From: Bartonella phoceensis
GTDB lineage: Bacteria; Pseudomonadota; Alphaproteobacteria; Rhizobiales; Rhizobiaceae
Direction of reading: 5' to 3'
DNA length: 64,000 bases
Assembly (NCBI RefSeq): GCF_902825145.1
Contig: NZ_CADEAD010000001.1
Span: forward strand, 1-64,000
The translations under genes and the position numbers were made by a program. Positions 54,637-64,000 of this stretch are shown here, one piece after another; the first letter of the stretch is position 1; each line of letters starts with the position of its first letter. The notes beneath the pieces were generated by a model. It ran no database searches. It was not told the DNA's origin and saw only the letters and a list, made by a program, of their open reading frames with translations.

Positions 54637-56004
54637 TTAATTTTTAAAGAGATTATAAAGGGCACGAATAACTTGTGCGGAACCACCGACAGGATAACCT
54701 GGTTTTTCTTTTGAAATCCATCCATAAAGATCAAAATGTGCAAAATGTTTGGTTTTTTCAACAAAAGAGTTAAGAAATAAAGCAGCAATTATAGAACCAG
54801 CAAAGTTATTTCCAGCTGTATTGTTAAGATCAGCGATTGGTGATGATAACATTTTTTGATAAGGTTTCCAAAGTGGCATTTGCCAAAGAGGATCGGAGAC
54901 AGAACAAGCAGATTGAGAAATTTGTTGCGCCCATAGTGAATCATGACAATAAAATGCAGGGAGATCTGGTCCTAATGCTATACGCGCTGCTCCTGTTAAG
55001 GTAGCCATACAAAGCATGAATTGTGGACTTTCTTCATCACCATAGGCAAGTGCATCGGCAAGGACAAGCCGTCCTTCAGCATCTGTATTGCCAACTTCAA
55101 CACTTAAACCTTTACGGCTTTTGAGAATATCGCCTGGTCGGTAAGAATGAGCAGAAATTGCATTTTCAACGGCTGGAATCAAAACACGTAGATGAAAGGG
55201 TAATTTGGCATCCATAATAAGTTTCGCCAATCCTAAAACATGTGCTCCACCTCCCATATCTTTTTTCATGAGCAGCATGTTATTGGCTGATTTAATATCA
55301 AGTCCTCCAGTATCGAAGGTTACGCCTTTTCCAACCAGCGTTATTTTAGGATGATTTTTTTTGCCCCAGCGTAGCTCAATCAGTCGTGGTGCAGTGCTAC
55401 TGGCACGTCCCACAGCATGGATCATAGGAAAATTATATGTTAAGAGATCATCTCCACAAATGCTTTGAACGTGAGCATTATAGGTTCTTCCCAGTTGACG
55501 TGCTTCTTTCTCAAGGCTTTCGGGATTCATATCATTAGCTGGAATATTGATGAGATCCCGGACAAAAAAGACAGTTTCATAAATTCGTTTAAGATCATCG
55601 AAATCAACCATATCACTTACAGAGATCGACAACGATTTGGGGGAAGAGTTTTGGCGATAGCGGTTGAATTGATAACTTCCAAATGCCAATCCAAGATAAG
55701 TATTCAACTCATGGGAAGCTTCTCCTTCTAAATGCCACTGACCAGCTGGAAGGTTTTGAGCGAGAAGTCCTGTGATAAAAGGTTCATCACCATTACCAAG
55801 CCCAAAGAAAACTTTTTTTAAATGTCCCGCTTCATCAGGAATGAAGAGTATTTGACCTGCTTTTCCAGTGAAATCATTGGCTTTCATCCATGTTGTTGTT
55901 AATGTATCGAGTGGTAAATCAGCAAGACTGTTAGGACTTACCAAGCATATGGGGCAGCTATTATCGATAGGTTTTGGGCTAAAATAAATGTGATGTGAAT
56001 GCAT
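54637..56004 (-). CDS. M17 family leucyl aminopeptidase
   Basis: Dimetal aminopeptidase that trims N-terminal residues. Metal and active-site motifs: GKGVTFDTGGLDIK, KKDMGGGAHVLG and NTDAEGRLVLADALAYG. 455 residues from ATG 56004 (MHSHHIYFSPK), which has GAGGA about 10 bases upstream and starts 13 bases after the coaA stop. The frame opens at 56046, inside coaA, but that would overlap it by 29 bases. Part of a string coaA-M17-NlpC. Confidence 0.9.
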   Translation of the reverse strand: MHSHHIYFSPKPIDNSCPICLVSPNSLADLPLDTLTTTWMKANDFTGKAGQILFIPDEAGHLKKVFFGLGNGDEPFITGLLAQNLPAGQWHLEGEASHELNTYLGLAFGSYQFNRYRQNSSPKSLSISVSDMVDFDDLKRIYETVFFVRDLINIPANDMNPESLEKEARQLGRTYNAHVQSICGDDLLTYNFPMIHAVGRASSTAPRLIELRWGKKNHPKITLVGKGVTFDTGGLDIKSANNMLLMKKDMGGGAHVLGLAKLIMDAKLPFHLRVLIPAVENAISAHSYRPGDILKSRKGLSVEVGNTDAEGRLVLADALAYGDEESPQFMLCMATLTGAARIALGPDLPAFYCHDSLWAQQISQSACSVSDPLWQMPLWKPYQKMLSSPIADLNNTAGNNFAGSIIAALFLNSFVEKTKHFAHFDLYGWISKEKPGYPVGGSAQVIRALYNLFKN

Positions 56005-56017
56005 ATTGATGAAATCC

Positions 56018-57016
56018 TCATAGCCGTCGAAGTGCGACATATTCAACCAAATGGTTTTTTCCTTTACGTAGAATGAGATTAGAGCGTGGTCGTGTTGGCA
56101 ATATATTCTCTTGTAAATTTTTCAAATTAATTGTTTGCCAGATATTTTCAGCAATTTTTAAGGATTCTTCTTCATTCAAGAGTGCATACCGATGAAAATA
56201 GGACTCAGGATTTTGAAAAGCTGTTTTACGCAAATGTTTAAAACGTTCCAAATACCAATGCCGAATGACTTCTGTTTCAGCATCTACATAGATTGAAAAG
56301 TCAAAAAAATCTGAAACAAAAGGAATAATTTTTCCATCTTTAGGGAGGTCACTAACTTGTAGAACATTAATACCTTCAATAATTAAAATATCAGGACGAT
56401 CGATAGTAACGGTTTGATTTTCCAGAACATCATAGATCATATGTGAATAAAGTGGGGCACTAACATTACCAATACCAGCTTTTATAGCAGAAAGGAAATT
56501 CAGCAATTTTTTAATATCATAGGAGTCTGGAAACCCTTTACGATGCATACGATCTTTTTTCTGTAATACGGCGTTAGGATAAAGGAAACCATCAGTTGTA
56601 ATTAAATCAACTTTAAGACTGGATGTCCAACGTTTCAAAAGTTCTTGCAGAATACGAGCGGTAGTTGATTTTCCTACCGCAACAGAGCCGGCAATCCCAA
56701 TAATAAAAGGAGTTTTCTTTATCCCTTCTTGATGTAAAAATTGTTGACGCTTGTAAAAAAGTTCTTGTACTGCTTCAACATGGCACGATAATAAACGCGA
56801 TAAGGAAAGATAAATGCGTTGCACTTCTTCAAGATCAATTGGATCATCCATTGAGCGTAAACATTTAATTTCATCAAAGGTCAACGTGAGTGGTGTATCC
56901 GCCCGGAATTGAGACCATTCTTGTGCAGTAAAGACACGATAAGGTGAATATCGATCAGGAACAGACTTGACTAGGTTATCTTCCTGATCAATTTTTGAAA
57001 GAATCTTATCAATCAT
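56018..57016 (-). CDS. coaA: Pantothenate kinase (type I)
   Basis: Phosphorylates pantothenate, the first and regulated step of coenzyme A synthesis. P-loop [15 protein letters not shown] near residue 105. Family blocks [33 protein letters not shown] and DFSIYVDAE follow. 332 residues, typical of the type I enzyme. The end reads [11 protein letters not shown]. Followed by the aminopeptidase gene. Confidence 0.95.
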   Translation of the reverse strand: MIDKILSKIDQEDNLVKSVPDRYSPYRVFTAQEWSQFRADTPLTLTFDEIKCLRSMDDPIDLEEVQRIYLSLSRLLSCHVEAVQELFYKRQQFLHQEGIKKTPFIIGIAGSVAVGKSTTARILQELLKRWTSSLKVDLITTDGFLYPNAVLQKKDRMHRKGFPDSYDIKKLLNFLSAIKAGIGNVSAPLYSHMIYDVLENQTVTIDRPDILIIEGINVLQVSDLPKDGKIIPFVSDFFDFSIYVDAETEVIRHWYLERFKHLRKTAFQNPESYFHRYALLNEEESLKIAENIWQTINLKNLQENILPTRPRSNLILRKGKNHLVEYVALRRL

Positions 57017-57132
57017 TTGTATCAGTCAAAAAGTTTTCTGCCAAAGTAATCAATTAAGGATAGACAGACGAACTGTTTTTTCAAATGAATTTTATTTTGC
57101 ATGTTTTCTTTCTTTAAAATAATAGGCAATCT

Positions 57133-58122
57133 TTAGCTTATAGTCCAGTCATTCCAATGTGCATTAATTTGTGCCAATGAACATCCTTGTGCCAAAAAAG
57201 CCCATAAAAGTAACCGTGCTTTTACTGCTGATAAATAACCAGACATAAGAGCACCAGAAGCAATCAAATCAACTTCTGAACCTTTATAACCATAAGTTGC
57301 ACGAGTTGTAGAGCCAGTACAGGTACGGCTAGCAATAATAATTGGCATTTTTTGTGTATATTGTTGTACGATGTCTGTTTCTTCAAAACTGCAGTGTCCT
57401 GATCCAAAACCAGCAATAACAAGTCCAGCATACTGTCCACTTTCAAGGCAGAATTTCATCAACTGTGTATCAGAAGATAAGGAAGAGTATAGGAGCGCAA
57501 CTTTATGATCATAATTTTTGGGAAGATCAAATGTTTTCGGGACAAAATTTCGATCATTAAAATAAATTAGCTTTCCTTCCAAAAGAGTACCTAAAATACC
57601 TACCAGGCCTGACTGAAATGTCTCAATTTTGACAGTATGGCTTTTCTGAACCCAATAAGGTGAGTGAACGGTATCATTAATGACGACGAGAACACCTCTG
57701 TTTCGACTTTGTGGATGAGCAGCGACGCGTGTTGCTGCTAAAATATTCGCTGGTCCATCAGCACCTGCTTCGCAAGGTATACGCATAGCACCAGTTATAA
57801 TGAGCGGTTCCGCTTTATCCCAATAAAGGGAAAGAAAAAAAGCTGTTTCTTCCAGTGTATCAGTACCTTGGGTCAAAACAATGCCTTCTGCACCAGCTTT
57901 AATTTGTTGCGTTGCCCATTCTATTATTTCAAAAAGAATTTTAAAAGACAAAGAACCACTCGGTAATTGTGTGAGCGTTTGCGCGTGAATATTAGCAACT
58001 TTGTTTAAATCAGGAACACTTTTAATGAGGACATCTGAAGTTAATGTTGGTTGCATTTGGCCAAAATTGTCAGCGGCCATTGCAATTGTTCCTCCCAATG
58101 TTCCTATTGCTATTTTTTTCAT
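57133..58122 (-). CDS. Asparaginase
   Basis: Hydrolyses asparagine (possibly glutamine) to the acid and ammonia. The N-terminal catalytic Thr is in GTLGGTIAMA and the second signature VLTQGTDTLEETAFF, both intact. No signal peptide is present before the catalytic loop, so it should be cytoplasmic. ATG 58122 is preferred over the frame start at 58194, as AAAGGA lies 8 bases upstream and the family begins at this residue. 329 residues. Divergent from hslV. Confidence 0.88.
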   Translation of the reverse strand: MKKIAIGTLGGTIAMAADNFGQMQPTLTSDVLIKSVPDLNKVANIHAQTLTQLPSGSLSFKILFEIIEWATQQIKAGAEGIVLTQGTDTLEETAFFLSLYWDKAEPLIITGAMRIPCEAGADGPANILAATRVAAHPQSRNRGVLVVINDTVHSPYWVQKSHTVKIETFQSGLVGILGTLLEGKLIYFNDRNFVPKTFDLPKNYDHKVALLYSSLSSDTQLMKFCLESGQYAGLVIAGFGSGHCSFEETDIVQQYTQKMPIIIASRTCTGSTTRATYGYKGSEVDLIASGALMSGYLSAVKARLLLWAFLAQGCSLAQINAHWNDWTIS

Positions 58123-58340
58123 AATTTTTCCTTTAAGAAACGCCAACTGTTTACTAAAACTCTTTAGCAACAATTTGCGTTGATAACAATGCATTCATTT
58201 TTTATTTCAACAAATTGAATTGTGCTGAATCATTGTGTTTTGCAATATATGTTCTTAAATAAAGATAATAATAATTGGATTTTACATTTAATGAAAAGAA
58301 ATCATATTAAAAATAGAGGTCAATATTAAGGAGCTTCCTT

Positions 58341-58922
58341 ATGGCGGAACATAAGCCAGACATAATATATGGTACAACTATTATTACTATACGAAAAGAC
58401 GGAAAAGTTGTGATGGCCGGCGATGGCCAGGTTTCACTTGGACAGACGATTATGAAGGGCAATGCACGCAAGGTTCGTCGTCTTGGAAAGAGCGGAGCAG
58501 TTATTGCTGGTTTTGCAGGTGCTACAGCAGATGCTTTCACTTTATTAGAGAGGTTGGAAACTAAGCTTGAGCAATATCCTGATCAGCTCATGCGTGCATG
58601 TGTAGAGCTTGCAAAAGACTGGCGAACAGACCGCTATTTGCGTCGTCTTGAAGCAATGATGCTCGTCGCTGATAAGAAAATAACGTTAGCTTTAACAGGA
58701 CTTGGTGATGTTTTAGAACCCGAAGATGGGGTTATGGCAATTGGTTCTGGAAGCAATTTTGCTCTTTCAGCTGCCCGGGCTCTCATGGATATGGATTTGG
58801 ATGCTGAAACTATTGCTCGTAAAGCTATGAGTATTGCCGCTAAAATTTGTGTTTACACCAATGATCATTTTACAATTGAAACATTGGATGCAGAATTATC
58901 TTCTTTAGAGAAAGCTATTTGA
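58341..58922 (+). CDS. hslV: ATP-dependent protease subunit HslV (ClpQ)
   Basis: Proteasome-like peptidase of the HslUV complex. A short propeptide ([11 protein letters not shown]) is followed by the nucleophile Thr12 in [21 protein letters not shown]. 193 residues. AAGGAG precedes the ATG with normal spacing. The stop codon TGA ends at base 58922 and hslU begins at the next base, so the two subunits are co-expressed. Confidence 0.96.
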   Translation: MAEHKPDIIYGTTIITIRKDGKVVMAGDGQVSLGQTIMKGNARKVRRLGKSGAVIAGFAGATADAFTLLERLETKLEQYPDQLMRACVELAKDWRTDRYLRRLEAMMLVADKKITLALTGLGDVLEPEDGVMAIGSGSNFALSAARALMDMDLDAETIARKAMSIAAKICVYTNDHFTIETLDAELSSLEKAI

Positions 58923-60233
58923 ATGTGTGTTGTATTTTCCCCTCGTGAAACTGTTTCTGAACTTGATCGTTTTATTATTGGCCAAAATGACGCCAAGCGT
59001 TCTGTTGCTATTGCACTGCGTAATCGGTGGCGTAGACAACAGCTTGATGGACCAATGCGTGAAGAGGTTATGCCAAAAAATATTTTGATGATAGGGCCAA
59101 CAGGTGTCGGTAAAACGGGTATAGCGCGCCGATTAGCAAAACTTGCTGGAGCGCCTTTTGTTAAAGTAGAAGCGACTAAATTTACTGAAGTTGGTTATGT
59201 AGGACGTGATGTTGAGCAAATTATTCGTGACCTTGTTGAAATTGCTATTTCTCTTGTGCGTGAAAAAAAACGCGATGAAGTAAAAGTCAAAGCGCATATG
59301 AATGCTGAAGAGCGTGTTTTAGATGCTCTTGTTGGGAAGACAGCAAGCCCTGCTACCCGTGATAGTTTTCGCAAAAAGTTGCGTGAAGGTGAACTAGATG
59401 AGAAAGAGATTGAAGTTGAAGTCGCTGATAATAACAGCAATAGCACTTCGACCTTTGATATTCCTGGCATACCTGGTGCACAAATGGGCATTATGAATTT
59501 ATCAGATATTTTTGGTAAAATGGGAAGTCGTACAAAGATCCGTAAAGCAATAGTAAAGGATGCTTTTAAGCTCCTCATTGATGATGAATCTGAAAAGCTT
59601 CTTGATCAAGATCAAATTATTCAAGAAGCACTTCGTGTTACTGAAAATGATGGCATTGTTTTTATCGATGAAATTGATAAAATTGCAACCAGGGATGGTG
59701 GTGCAGGTGCTGCTGTTTCGCGTGAAGGCGTTCAACGGGATCTTTTACCTTTAGTTGAAGGAACAACAATTGCCACAAAATATGGTCAAATTAAAACAGA
59801 TCATATTCTTTTTATTGCGTCAGGTGCGTTTCATGTTTCCAAGCCATCGGATTTATTACCAGAACTTCAAGGGCGTCTGCCCATTCGTGTAGAGCTCAAT
59901 GCTCTAACAAGGGAAGATTTACGACGTATTCTAACCGAACCTGAAGCGAGTCTTATTAAGCAATATATCGCTTTAATGGCAACGGAAGAAGTTCATTTAG
60001 AAATTACCGATGATGCGATTGATGCTTTAGCAGATATTGCTGTGGACTTAAATGCAAGAATTGAAAATATAGGGGCACGACGTTTGCAAACGGTAATGGA
60101 ACGTGTTTTGGATGAGATTTCTTTTACAGCGCCAGATAAAGCTGGAACATCGTTTAAAGTTGATGCTGCTTATGTCAGACAATCGATAGGTGAACTTGCT
60201 GCTGATATCGATCTTTCACGTTTCATTCTTTAG
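58923..60233 (+). CDS. hslU: HslUV unfoldase subunit HslU (ClpY)
   Basis: AAA+ unfoldase that feeds HslV. Walker [16 protein letters not shown] (about residues 57-71), the intermediate I domain (about 110-245, including the SNS-rich part with [10 protein letters not shown]), Walker [16 protein letters not shown], and the C-terminal domain ending DIDLSRFIL, which inserts into HslV. 436 residues. Directly after hslV. Confidence 0.96.
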   Translation: MCVVFSPRETVSELDRFIIGQNDAKRSVAIALRNRWRRQQLDGPMREEVMPKNILMIGPTGVGKTGIARRLAKLAGAPFVKVEATKFTEVGYVGRDVEQIIRDLVEIAISLVREKKRDEVKVKAHMNAEERVLDALVGKTASPATRDSFRKKLREGELDEKEIEVEVADNNSNSTSTFDIPGIPGAQMGIMNLSDIFGKMGSRTKIRKAIVKDAFKLLIDDESEKLLDQDQIIQEALRVTENDGIVFIDEIDKIATRDGGAGAAVSREGVQRDLLPLVEGTTIATKYGQIKTDHILFIASGAFHVSKPSDLLPELQGRLPIRVELNALTREDLRRILTEPEASLIKQYIALMATEEVHLEITDDAIDALADIAVDLNARIENIGARRLQTVMERVLDEISFTAPDKAGTSFKVDAAYVRQSIGELAADIDLSRFIL

Positions 60234-60251
60234 GGTGATCGCTTGTTTTGT

Positions 60252-61298
60252 CTATCGACGTGCCTCGATAACTTTGAAGCCATGGGGTTTTTCATGTATT
60301 AATACTGTGCGGAAAATATTTTTTAACAATGTTTCATAAGGTAGGTGGCGGTTCGCAACAAGAAGCAAATTGCCGCCGGGCTTTAGGTATTTTGCAGCAT
60401 TTATAATAAAATGTTGGCCTAAGGAAACATCTGTCGTTTGTTGCGTGTGAAACGGTGGGTTTGAAATGATTGTATCGTACAAATCCGTGATTGGCTCGTG
60501 CACAAGATCATGCCAATAAAAATGAATCGGGCAAGAAGTTGTTATATGTTCAAGGTGTTGTTTGGCTGCTCTCAAAGCATTGTAGTCGGCTTCATAGAGG
60601 TCAAGGGTCGTTAATTTTTCACTTTTTTCAAGCGCTACATAAGAAAGAAAACCCCAGCCAGCACCAAAATCAGCAGTTTTTCCAAAAATGGCTTTGTGCA
60701 TATGCAGAGCCAGCACAGCAGATCCCGGATCAATACGACCATGAGAAAACATGCCAGAAGTGGTCTGAAATTTATTTTCAAAAGTAAGCGGTGGTGAACG
60801 CAATTGCGCAATCTTTTGTTTTTCTACTTGCTGTGGAACTTGAAGCCAGAATACCAATCCGTGATTTTTAGACAGTTTGTCGGTGATGGGAACGAGAGTT
60901 TTTACCCATTTCATCATTGAAGCAACACCGGCAGTTTTATTTCCACCGATCACAATCCATCCACCAGGTTTAACACATTCCAATAAATCAAGAAAACAAT
61001 TTTGGTTAAAACCACGATATTTGCTTAAACATAAAAGTGCACCGTCATAAGTGAGAGTTTTGTCTATCTGAGGAGAGCAGTGAAATTGAGCATTAGAAAA
61101 TTTTAAAAAATCTGGTCGCCAGGGTGTTATAACTTTTAAGTTTTGCATCCATTCTGGAGTAGGGATTTCCATTAAACCAAAACTTAACCAAGATTGGTTT
61201 GGATTGGGAAGAGGAAGGTTCTGGTTTGTAAAAGGTAAAAATAGTAACACATGTGGCTCGTTCAAAGAAAAAATGCCATTCTGATATGAGTATGGCAT
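60252..61298 (-). CDS. RsmC/RlmG-like rRNA (guanine-N2) methyltransferase
   Basis: Two-domain SAM methyltransferase; the C-terminal domain has DFGAGWGFLSYVAL and the catalytic IISNPPFHTQQTTD, as in RsmC. The N-terminal half is a degenerate methyltransferase domain. The start is uncertain: ATG 61298 (MPYSYQNG) lies inside the pnp terminator hairpin; TTG 61265 (beginning LNEPHVLLF) is a possible start just beyond it. Neither has a clear ribosome binding site. It ends 18 bases from hslU in convergent direction. Exact rRNA target unknown. Confidence 0.82.
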   Translation of the reverse strand: MPYSYQNGIFSLNEPHVLLFLPFTNQNLPLPNPNQSWLSFGLMEIPTPEWMQNLKVITPWRPDFLKFSNAQFHCSPQIDKTLTYDGALLCLSKYRGFNQNCFLDLLECVKPGGWIVIGGNKTAGVASMMKWVKTLVPITDKLSKNHGLVFWLQVPQQVEKQKIAQLRSPPLTFENKFQTTSGMFSHGRIDPGSAVLALHMHKAIFGKTADFGAGWGFLSYVALEKSEKLTTLDLYEADYNALRAAKQHLEHITTSCPIHFYWHDLVHEPITDLYDTIISNPPFHTQQTTDVSLGQHFIINAAKYLKPGGNLLLVANRHLPYETLLKNIFRTVLIHEKPHGFKVIEARR

Positions 61299-61301
61299 TT
61301 T
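61264..61301 (-). terminator. Terminator of pnp, overlapping the start of the next gene
   Basis: On the minus strand AAAATGCCAT (61301-61292) pairs perfectly with ATGGCATTTT (61279-61270) around a 12-base loop and is followed by more T residues. It lies about 20 bases past the pnp stop. Confidence 0.85.
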
Positions 61302-61322
61302 AGTTTATGACAAGAGAAAAGA

Positions 61323-63524
61323 TTACTCTTCTTTTTTCTTACGACGACGCTTGTTTTCGGATTTATTTTTTTCATCCATGCATTTTTCTTGTTCTTCTTG
61401 TATTGGCTTATCACCTGTAATCTCTTCTCCGGTCTGTTGGTCAACGATTTTCATGGATAACCGAACTTTACCACGCTCATCAAAGCCCATTAATTTAACC
61501 CACACTTTATCACCTTCTTTAACAACATCTGTTGTTTTTGTAACGCGTTCTGATGCGAGTTGAGAGATATGAACGAGTCCATCACGTGAGCCAAAGAAAT
61601 TTACAAATGCACCAAATTCTGCAGTTTTTACAACTGTTCCTTGGTAGATAGCACCAACTTCAGGCTCATCAACAATGGAGTGAATCCAGCGTTTTGCGGC
61701 TTCAATAGTTTTAGCATCGGCAGAAGCAATTTTAATTGTTCCATCATCTTCAATATTGATTTTTGCTCCAGTTTGTTCAACGATTTCTCGAATAACTTTA
61801 CCACCAGAGCCGATAACATCGCGAATTTTATCAACGGCGATGTTCATAATTTCGATTCGTGGAGAAAATTCACTAAGTTCAGCCCGTGCACTAGTTAAAG
61901 CTTTAGCCATCTCGTTAAGGATATGAATTCGTCCCCCCTTGGCTTGTTCAAGTGCGATTTTCATAATTTCTTCGGTAATACCATCAATTTTGATATCCAT
62001 TTGTAAGGCAGTAATACCATTTTCTGTACCCGCTACTTTGAAATCCATATCTCCAAGATGGTCTTCATCTCCTAAAATATCAGAAAGTACAGCAAAGCGT
62101 TCCCCTTCTTTAATTAATCCCATAGCAATACCCGCAACAGGGCGTACCAAAGGAACGCCGGCATCCATAAGAGCAAGTGAAGTTCCGCAAACAGTTGCCA
62201 TGGAAGACGATCCATTAGATTCAGTAATTTCTGAAACAGCGCGGATGGTATAAGGAAAAGATTCCTTAGTTGGCAACATAGGATGAATTGCACGCCACGC
62301 CAATTTGCCATGTCCAATTTCACGGCGACCAGGAGAACCAAGACGTCCTACTTCCCCTACTGAAAAAGGTGGGAAATTATAATGGAGGAGAAATGTTTCC
62401 TTATACATGCCTGTTAAGGAATCAATATACTGTTCATCTTCACCCGTTCCCAGTGTTGCAACAACCAATGCTTGTGTTTCTCCACGGGTAAAGAGTGCAG
62501 ATCCATGTGTCCGAGATAAAAGACCAACTTCTGATTGGATAGGACGTACTGTTGAAAGATCACGTCCATCGATACGCTTTTGTGTATCAAGAATGTTCCA
62601 ACGAACAATTTTTGCTTGCAACTGTTTGAAAGCGGTTGCAATCTGATCTGCACTAAATTTACAGTTTTCTTCTGTTTCTGGTATAAATTTATTGATGACT
62701 TCGGTTTTAAGTGCATCAATCGCGGCGTACCGTTCCTGTTTATCAGTAATCGTATAAGCCTTTCGTATATCCTGTTCAGCTATTTCCAGCATAGCTTTTT
62801 CGAGATCAGAGAGATTTGCAGGAATAAAATCACGTGGATCTTTTGCAGCAACTTCGGCAAGTTTGATGATAGCATCAATCACAGGTTGCAAGCCTTTGTG
62901 CCCAAACATAACAGCACCTAACATGATGTCTTCTGGTAATTCTTGTGCTTCTGATTCAACCATCAGTACAGCACTTTCTGTTCCAGCAACAACAAGATCC
63001 AGTTTTGATTCAGGCATTTCATCGATATGAGGATTGAGTATGTATTGTCCGTTACAGTAGCCGACACGAGCACCAGCAATAGGACCCATAAAAGGAACAC
63101 CTGACAGAGTTAAGGCAGCAGAAGAAGCAATCATTGCAAGGATATCAGGGTTATTTTCAAGATCATGCTGTATAACGGAAACAATCACTTGTGTATCATT
63201 TTTATAACCATCAACGAAGAGAGGACGAATTGGACGATCAATCAAACGTGAAACCAATGTTTCATTTTCGGTTGGTCGATTTTCACGTTTTAAATAACCA
63301 CCAGGTATTTTACCAACAGCATAGAGCTTTTCTTGATAATTAACGGTGAGTGGAAAAAAATCTTGGTCTGGTTTTGGACTTTTTGCTGATACAACGGTTG
63401 CTAAGACAATGGTTTCTCCGTAGGTAGCAATTACCGCACCATCAGCTTGACGCGCTATTTTCCCTGTTTCGATGGTGAGTAGCCGCCCGGCCCATTCAAT
63501 TTCTATCTTGTGCGTTTTGAACAT
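61323..63524 (-). CDS. pnp: Polynucleotide phosphorylase
   Basis: 3'-5' phosphorolytic exoribonuclease of the RNA degradosome. Two RNase PH domains (about 1-230 and 310-545) joined by a helical domain, then KH (about 555-615, including [20 protein letters not shown]) and S1 (about 620-690, [17 protein letters not shown]). The tail is Lys/Arg rich. 733 residues, close to the family norm. Downstream of rpsO on the same strand, as in most bacteria. Confidence 0.97.
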   Translation of the reverse strand: MFKTHKIEIEWAGRLLTIETGKIARQADGAVIATYGETIVLATVVSAKSPKPDQDFFPLTVNYQEKLYAVGKIPGGYLKRENRPTENETLVSRLIDRPIRPLFVDGYKNDTQVIVSVIQHDLENNPDILAMIASSAALTLSGVPFMGPIAGARVGYCNGQYILNPHIDEMPESKLDLVVAGTESAVLMVESEAQELPEDIMLGAVMFGHKGLQPVIDAIIKLAEVAAKDPRDFIPANLSDLEKAMLEIAEQDIRKAYTITDKQERYAAIDALKTEVINKFIPETEENCKFSADQIATAFKQLQAKIVRWNILDTQKRIDGRDLSTVRPIQSEVGLLSRTHGSALFTRGETQALVVATLGTGEDEQYIDSLTGMYKETFLLHYNFPPFSVGEVGRLGSPGRREIGHGKLAWRAIHPMLPTKESFPYTIRAVSEITESNGSSSMATVCGTSLALMDAGVPLVRPVAGIAMGLIKEGERFAVLSDILGDEDHLGDMDFKVAGTENGITALQMDIKIDGITEEIMKIALEQAKGGRIHILNEMAKALTSARAELSEFSPRIEIMNIAVDKIRDVIGSGGKVIREIVEQTGAKINIEDDGTIKIASADAKTIEAAKRWIHSIVDEPEVGAIYQGTVVKTAEFGAFVNFFGSRDGLVHISQLASERVTKTTDVVKEGDKVWVKLMGFDERGKVRLSMKIVDQQTGEEITGDKPIQEEQEKCMDEKNKSENKRRRKKKEE

Positions 63525-63735
63525 TTTTTATCCTTAATGACCAGTGTTCATATTTAGTGCTCACATTCTGAGTTTGCGTAGCATATTTTAAAACTATGGG
63601 CAGGACAACAAGACACTTCTGTTTTTTGCGATAAAAAAAGAATAAACCGCAATTCAAACGCGAAGCAACTCGTAATCCTACCCCTTGGTGGTTATTCATC
63701 GGCTCTTAAAGTTTTTAGCTAAAAGCAACAAGCTG

Positions 63736-63778
63736 AAAAAATGGGTATTTTTTGGAAACAGCAATGCGCCCATTTTTC
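63736..63778 (-). terminator. Candidate terminator between rpsO and pnp
   Basis: On the minus strand AAAAATGGG and CCCATTTTTT can pair around a loop of about 23 bases, just after the rpsO stop, with the T-run forming the end. The large loop weakens the call. The rpsO-pnp spacer is also where autoregulatory structures occur in other bacteria. Confidence 0.4.
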
Positions 63779-63780
63779 TT

Positions 63781-64000
63781 TTAACGACGCAAGCCTAATT
63801 TCTTGATAAGTGTTTGATAACGATTTTGGTCAACTCCTTTAAGGTAATCAAGCAAACGACGGCGTTGAGACACCATCTTCAAAAGACCTCGACGAGAATG
63901 GTTATCCTTTTTATGAGATTTAAAATGGTTAGTTAAATTAGCAATACGTTCAGAAAGTACAGCAACCTGTACTTCTGGTGATCCTGTATCACCAACTTTA
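63781..64000 (-). CDS. rpsO: 30S ribosomal protein S15, 5' end cut by window edge
   Basis: The visible 72 C-terminal residues run from [19 protein letters not shown] to [12 protein letters not shown], with the characteristic block [21 protein letters not shown]. The complete protein is about 89 residues, so about 17 N-terminal residues lie right of the window. S15 binds 16S rRNA in the central domain. Followed by pnp. Confidence 0.97.
   Translation of the reverse strand, partial: KVGDTGSPEVQVAVLSERIANLTNHFKSHKKDNHSRRGLLKMVSQRRRLLDYLKGVDQNRYQTLIKKLGLRR

Noticed and set aside
63496-63699. 67-codon minus-strand frame between rpsO and pnp
   Set aside because: Overlaps the pnp start in another phase and lacks a ribosome binding site.

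Overview
The window looks like a stretch of chromosome from a Bartonella species (Alphaproteobacteria, Hyphomicrobiales/Rhizobiales). The reasons are the AT-rich coding style, an ialA(rppH)-ialB invasion locus behind a CtpA protease, a Brucella-type Omp10 lipoprotein, and Rhizobiales gene strings such as obgE-proB-proA-nadD-rsfS-rlmH and prfA-prmC. I cannot name the species from sequence alone. I see no transposase, phage gene, CRISPR array, rRNA or tRNA; almost everything is core housekeeping sequence with AT-rich spacers.

Layout. 1-4975: obgE (cut by the left edge), proline synthesis (proB, proA), nadD, ribosome silencing factor rsfS (apparently with a CTG start) and rlmH. 5071-8890: EnvC-like activator, CtpA, RppH/IalA and IalB, closed by a strong terminator. 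9241-14555: YggT, DUF167, then ppa, typA and mgtE on the minus strand. 14910-22215: Dcp peptidase, a DUF459 SGNH-like protein, a lytic transglycosylase, galU, kdsD and Omp10. 22469-31280: a degenerate NtrC-like regulator, a phospholipase-D-family protein, guaB, an RsmB-type methyltransferase and guaA, plus a 47-codon basic reading frame at 27641-27784. 31459-36525: a GDPD phosphodiesterase facing ugpBAEC, with a PHO-box-like site before ugpB. 37563-40131: a zinc-type ABC transporter preceded by an inverted pair of Zur-like boxes. 40297-44567: an NrdR-type box, a long leader and nrdHIEF. 44564-49804: prmC, prfA, a Fur/Mur-type regulator and secA. 50240-53099: a parvulin, argJ and a MutT-type Nudix protein. 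53599-58122: NlpC/P60, M17 aminopeptidase, coaA and asparaginase. 58341-60233: hslVU. 60252-64000: an RsmC-like methyltransferase, pnp and rpsO (cut by the right edge).

How it fits together. Several sets work as units: nucleotide supply (guaB/guaA, nrdHIEF), glycerophosphodiester and glycerol-3-phosphate salvage (GDPD plus UgpBAEC), zinc uptake, translation termination (prfA plus its methylase prmC), envelope remodelling (EnvC, CtpA, lytic transglycosylase, NlpC/P60) and RNA/protein turnover (pnp, hslVU, rppH). The best leads beyond routine annotation are regulatory or start-site features: the CTG start of rsfS, the Zur-like double hairpin, the NrdR box with a long leader holding a short reading frame, the PHO box, a pnp terminator that overlaps the first codons of the next gene, the unlisted small basic protein, and two proteins whose canonical catalytic residues are missing (NtrC-like regulator, DUF459 protein). 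I did not find a convincing new multi-gene system.
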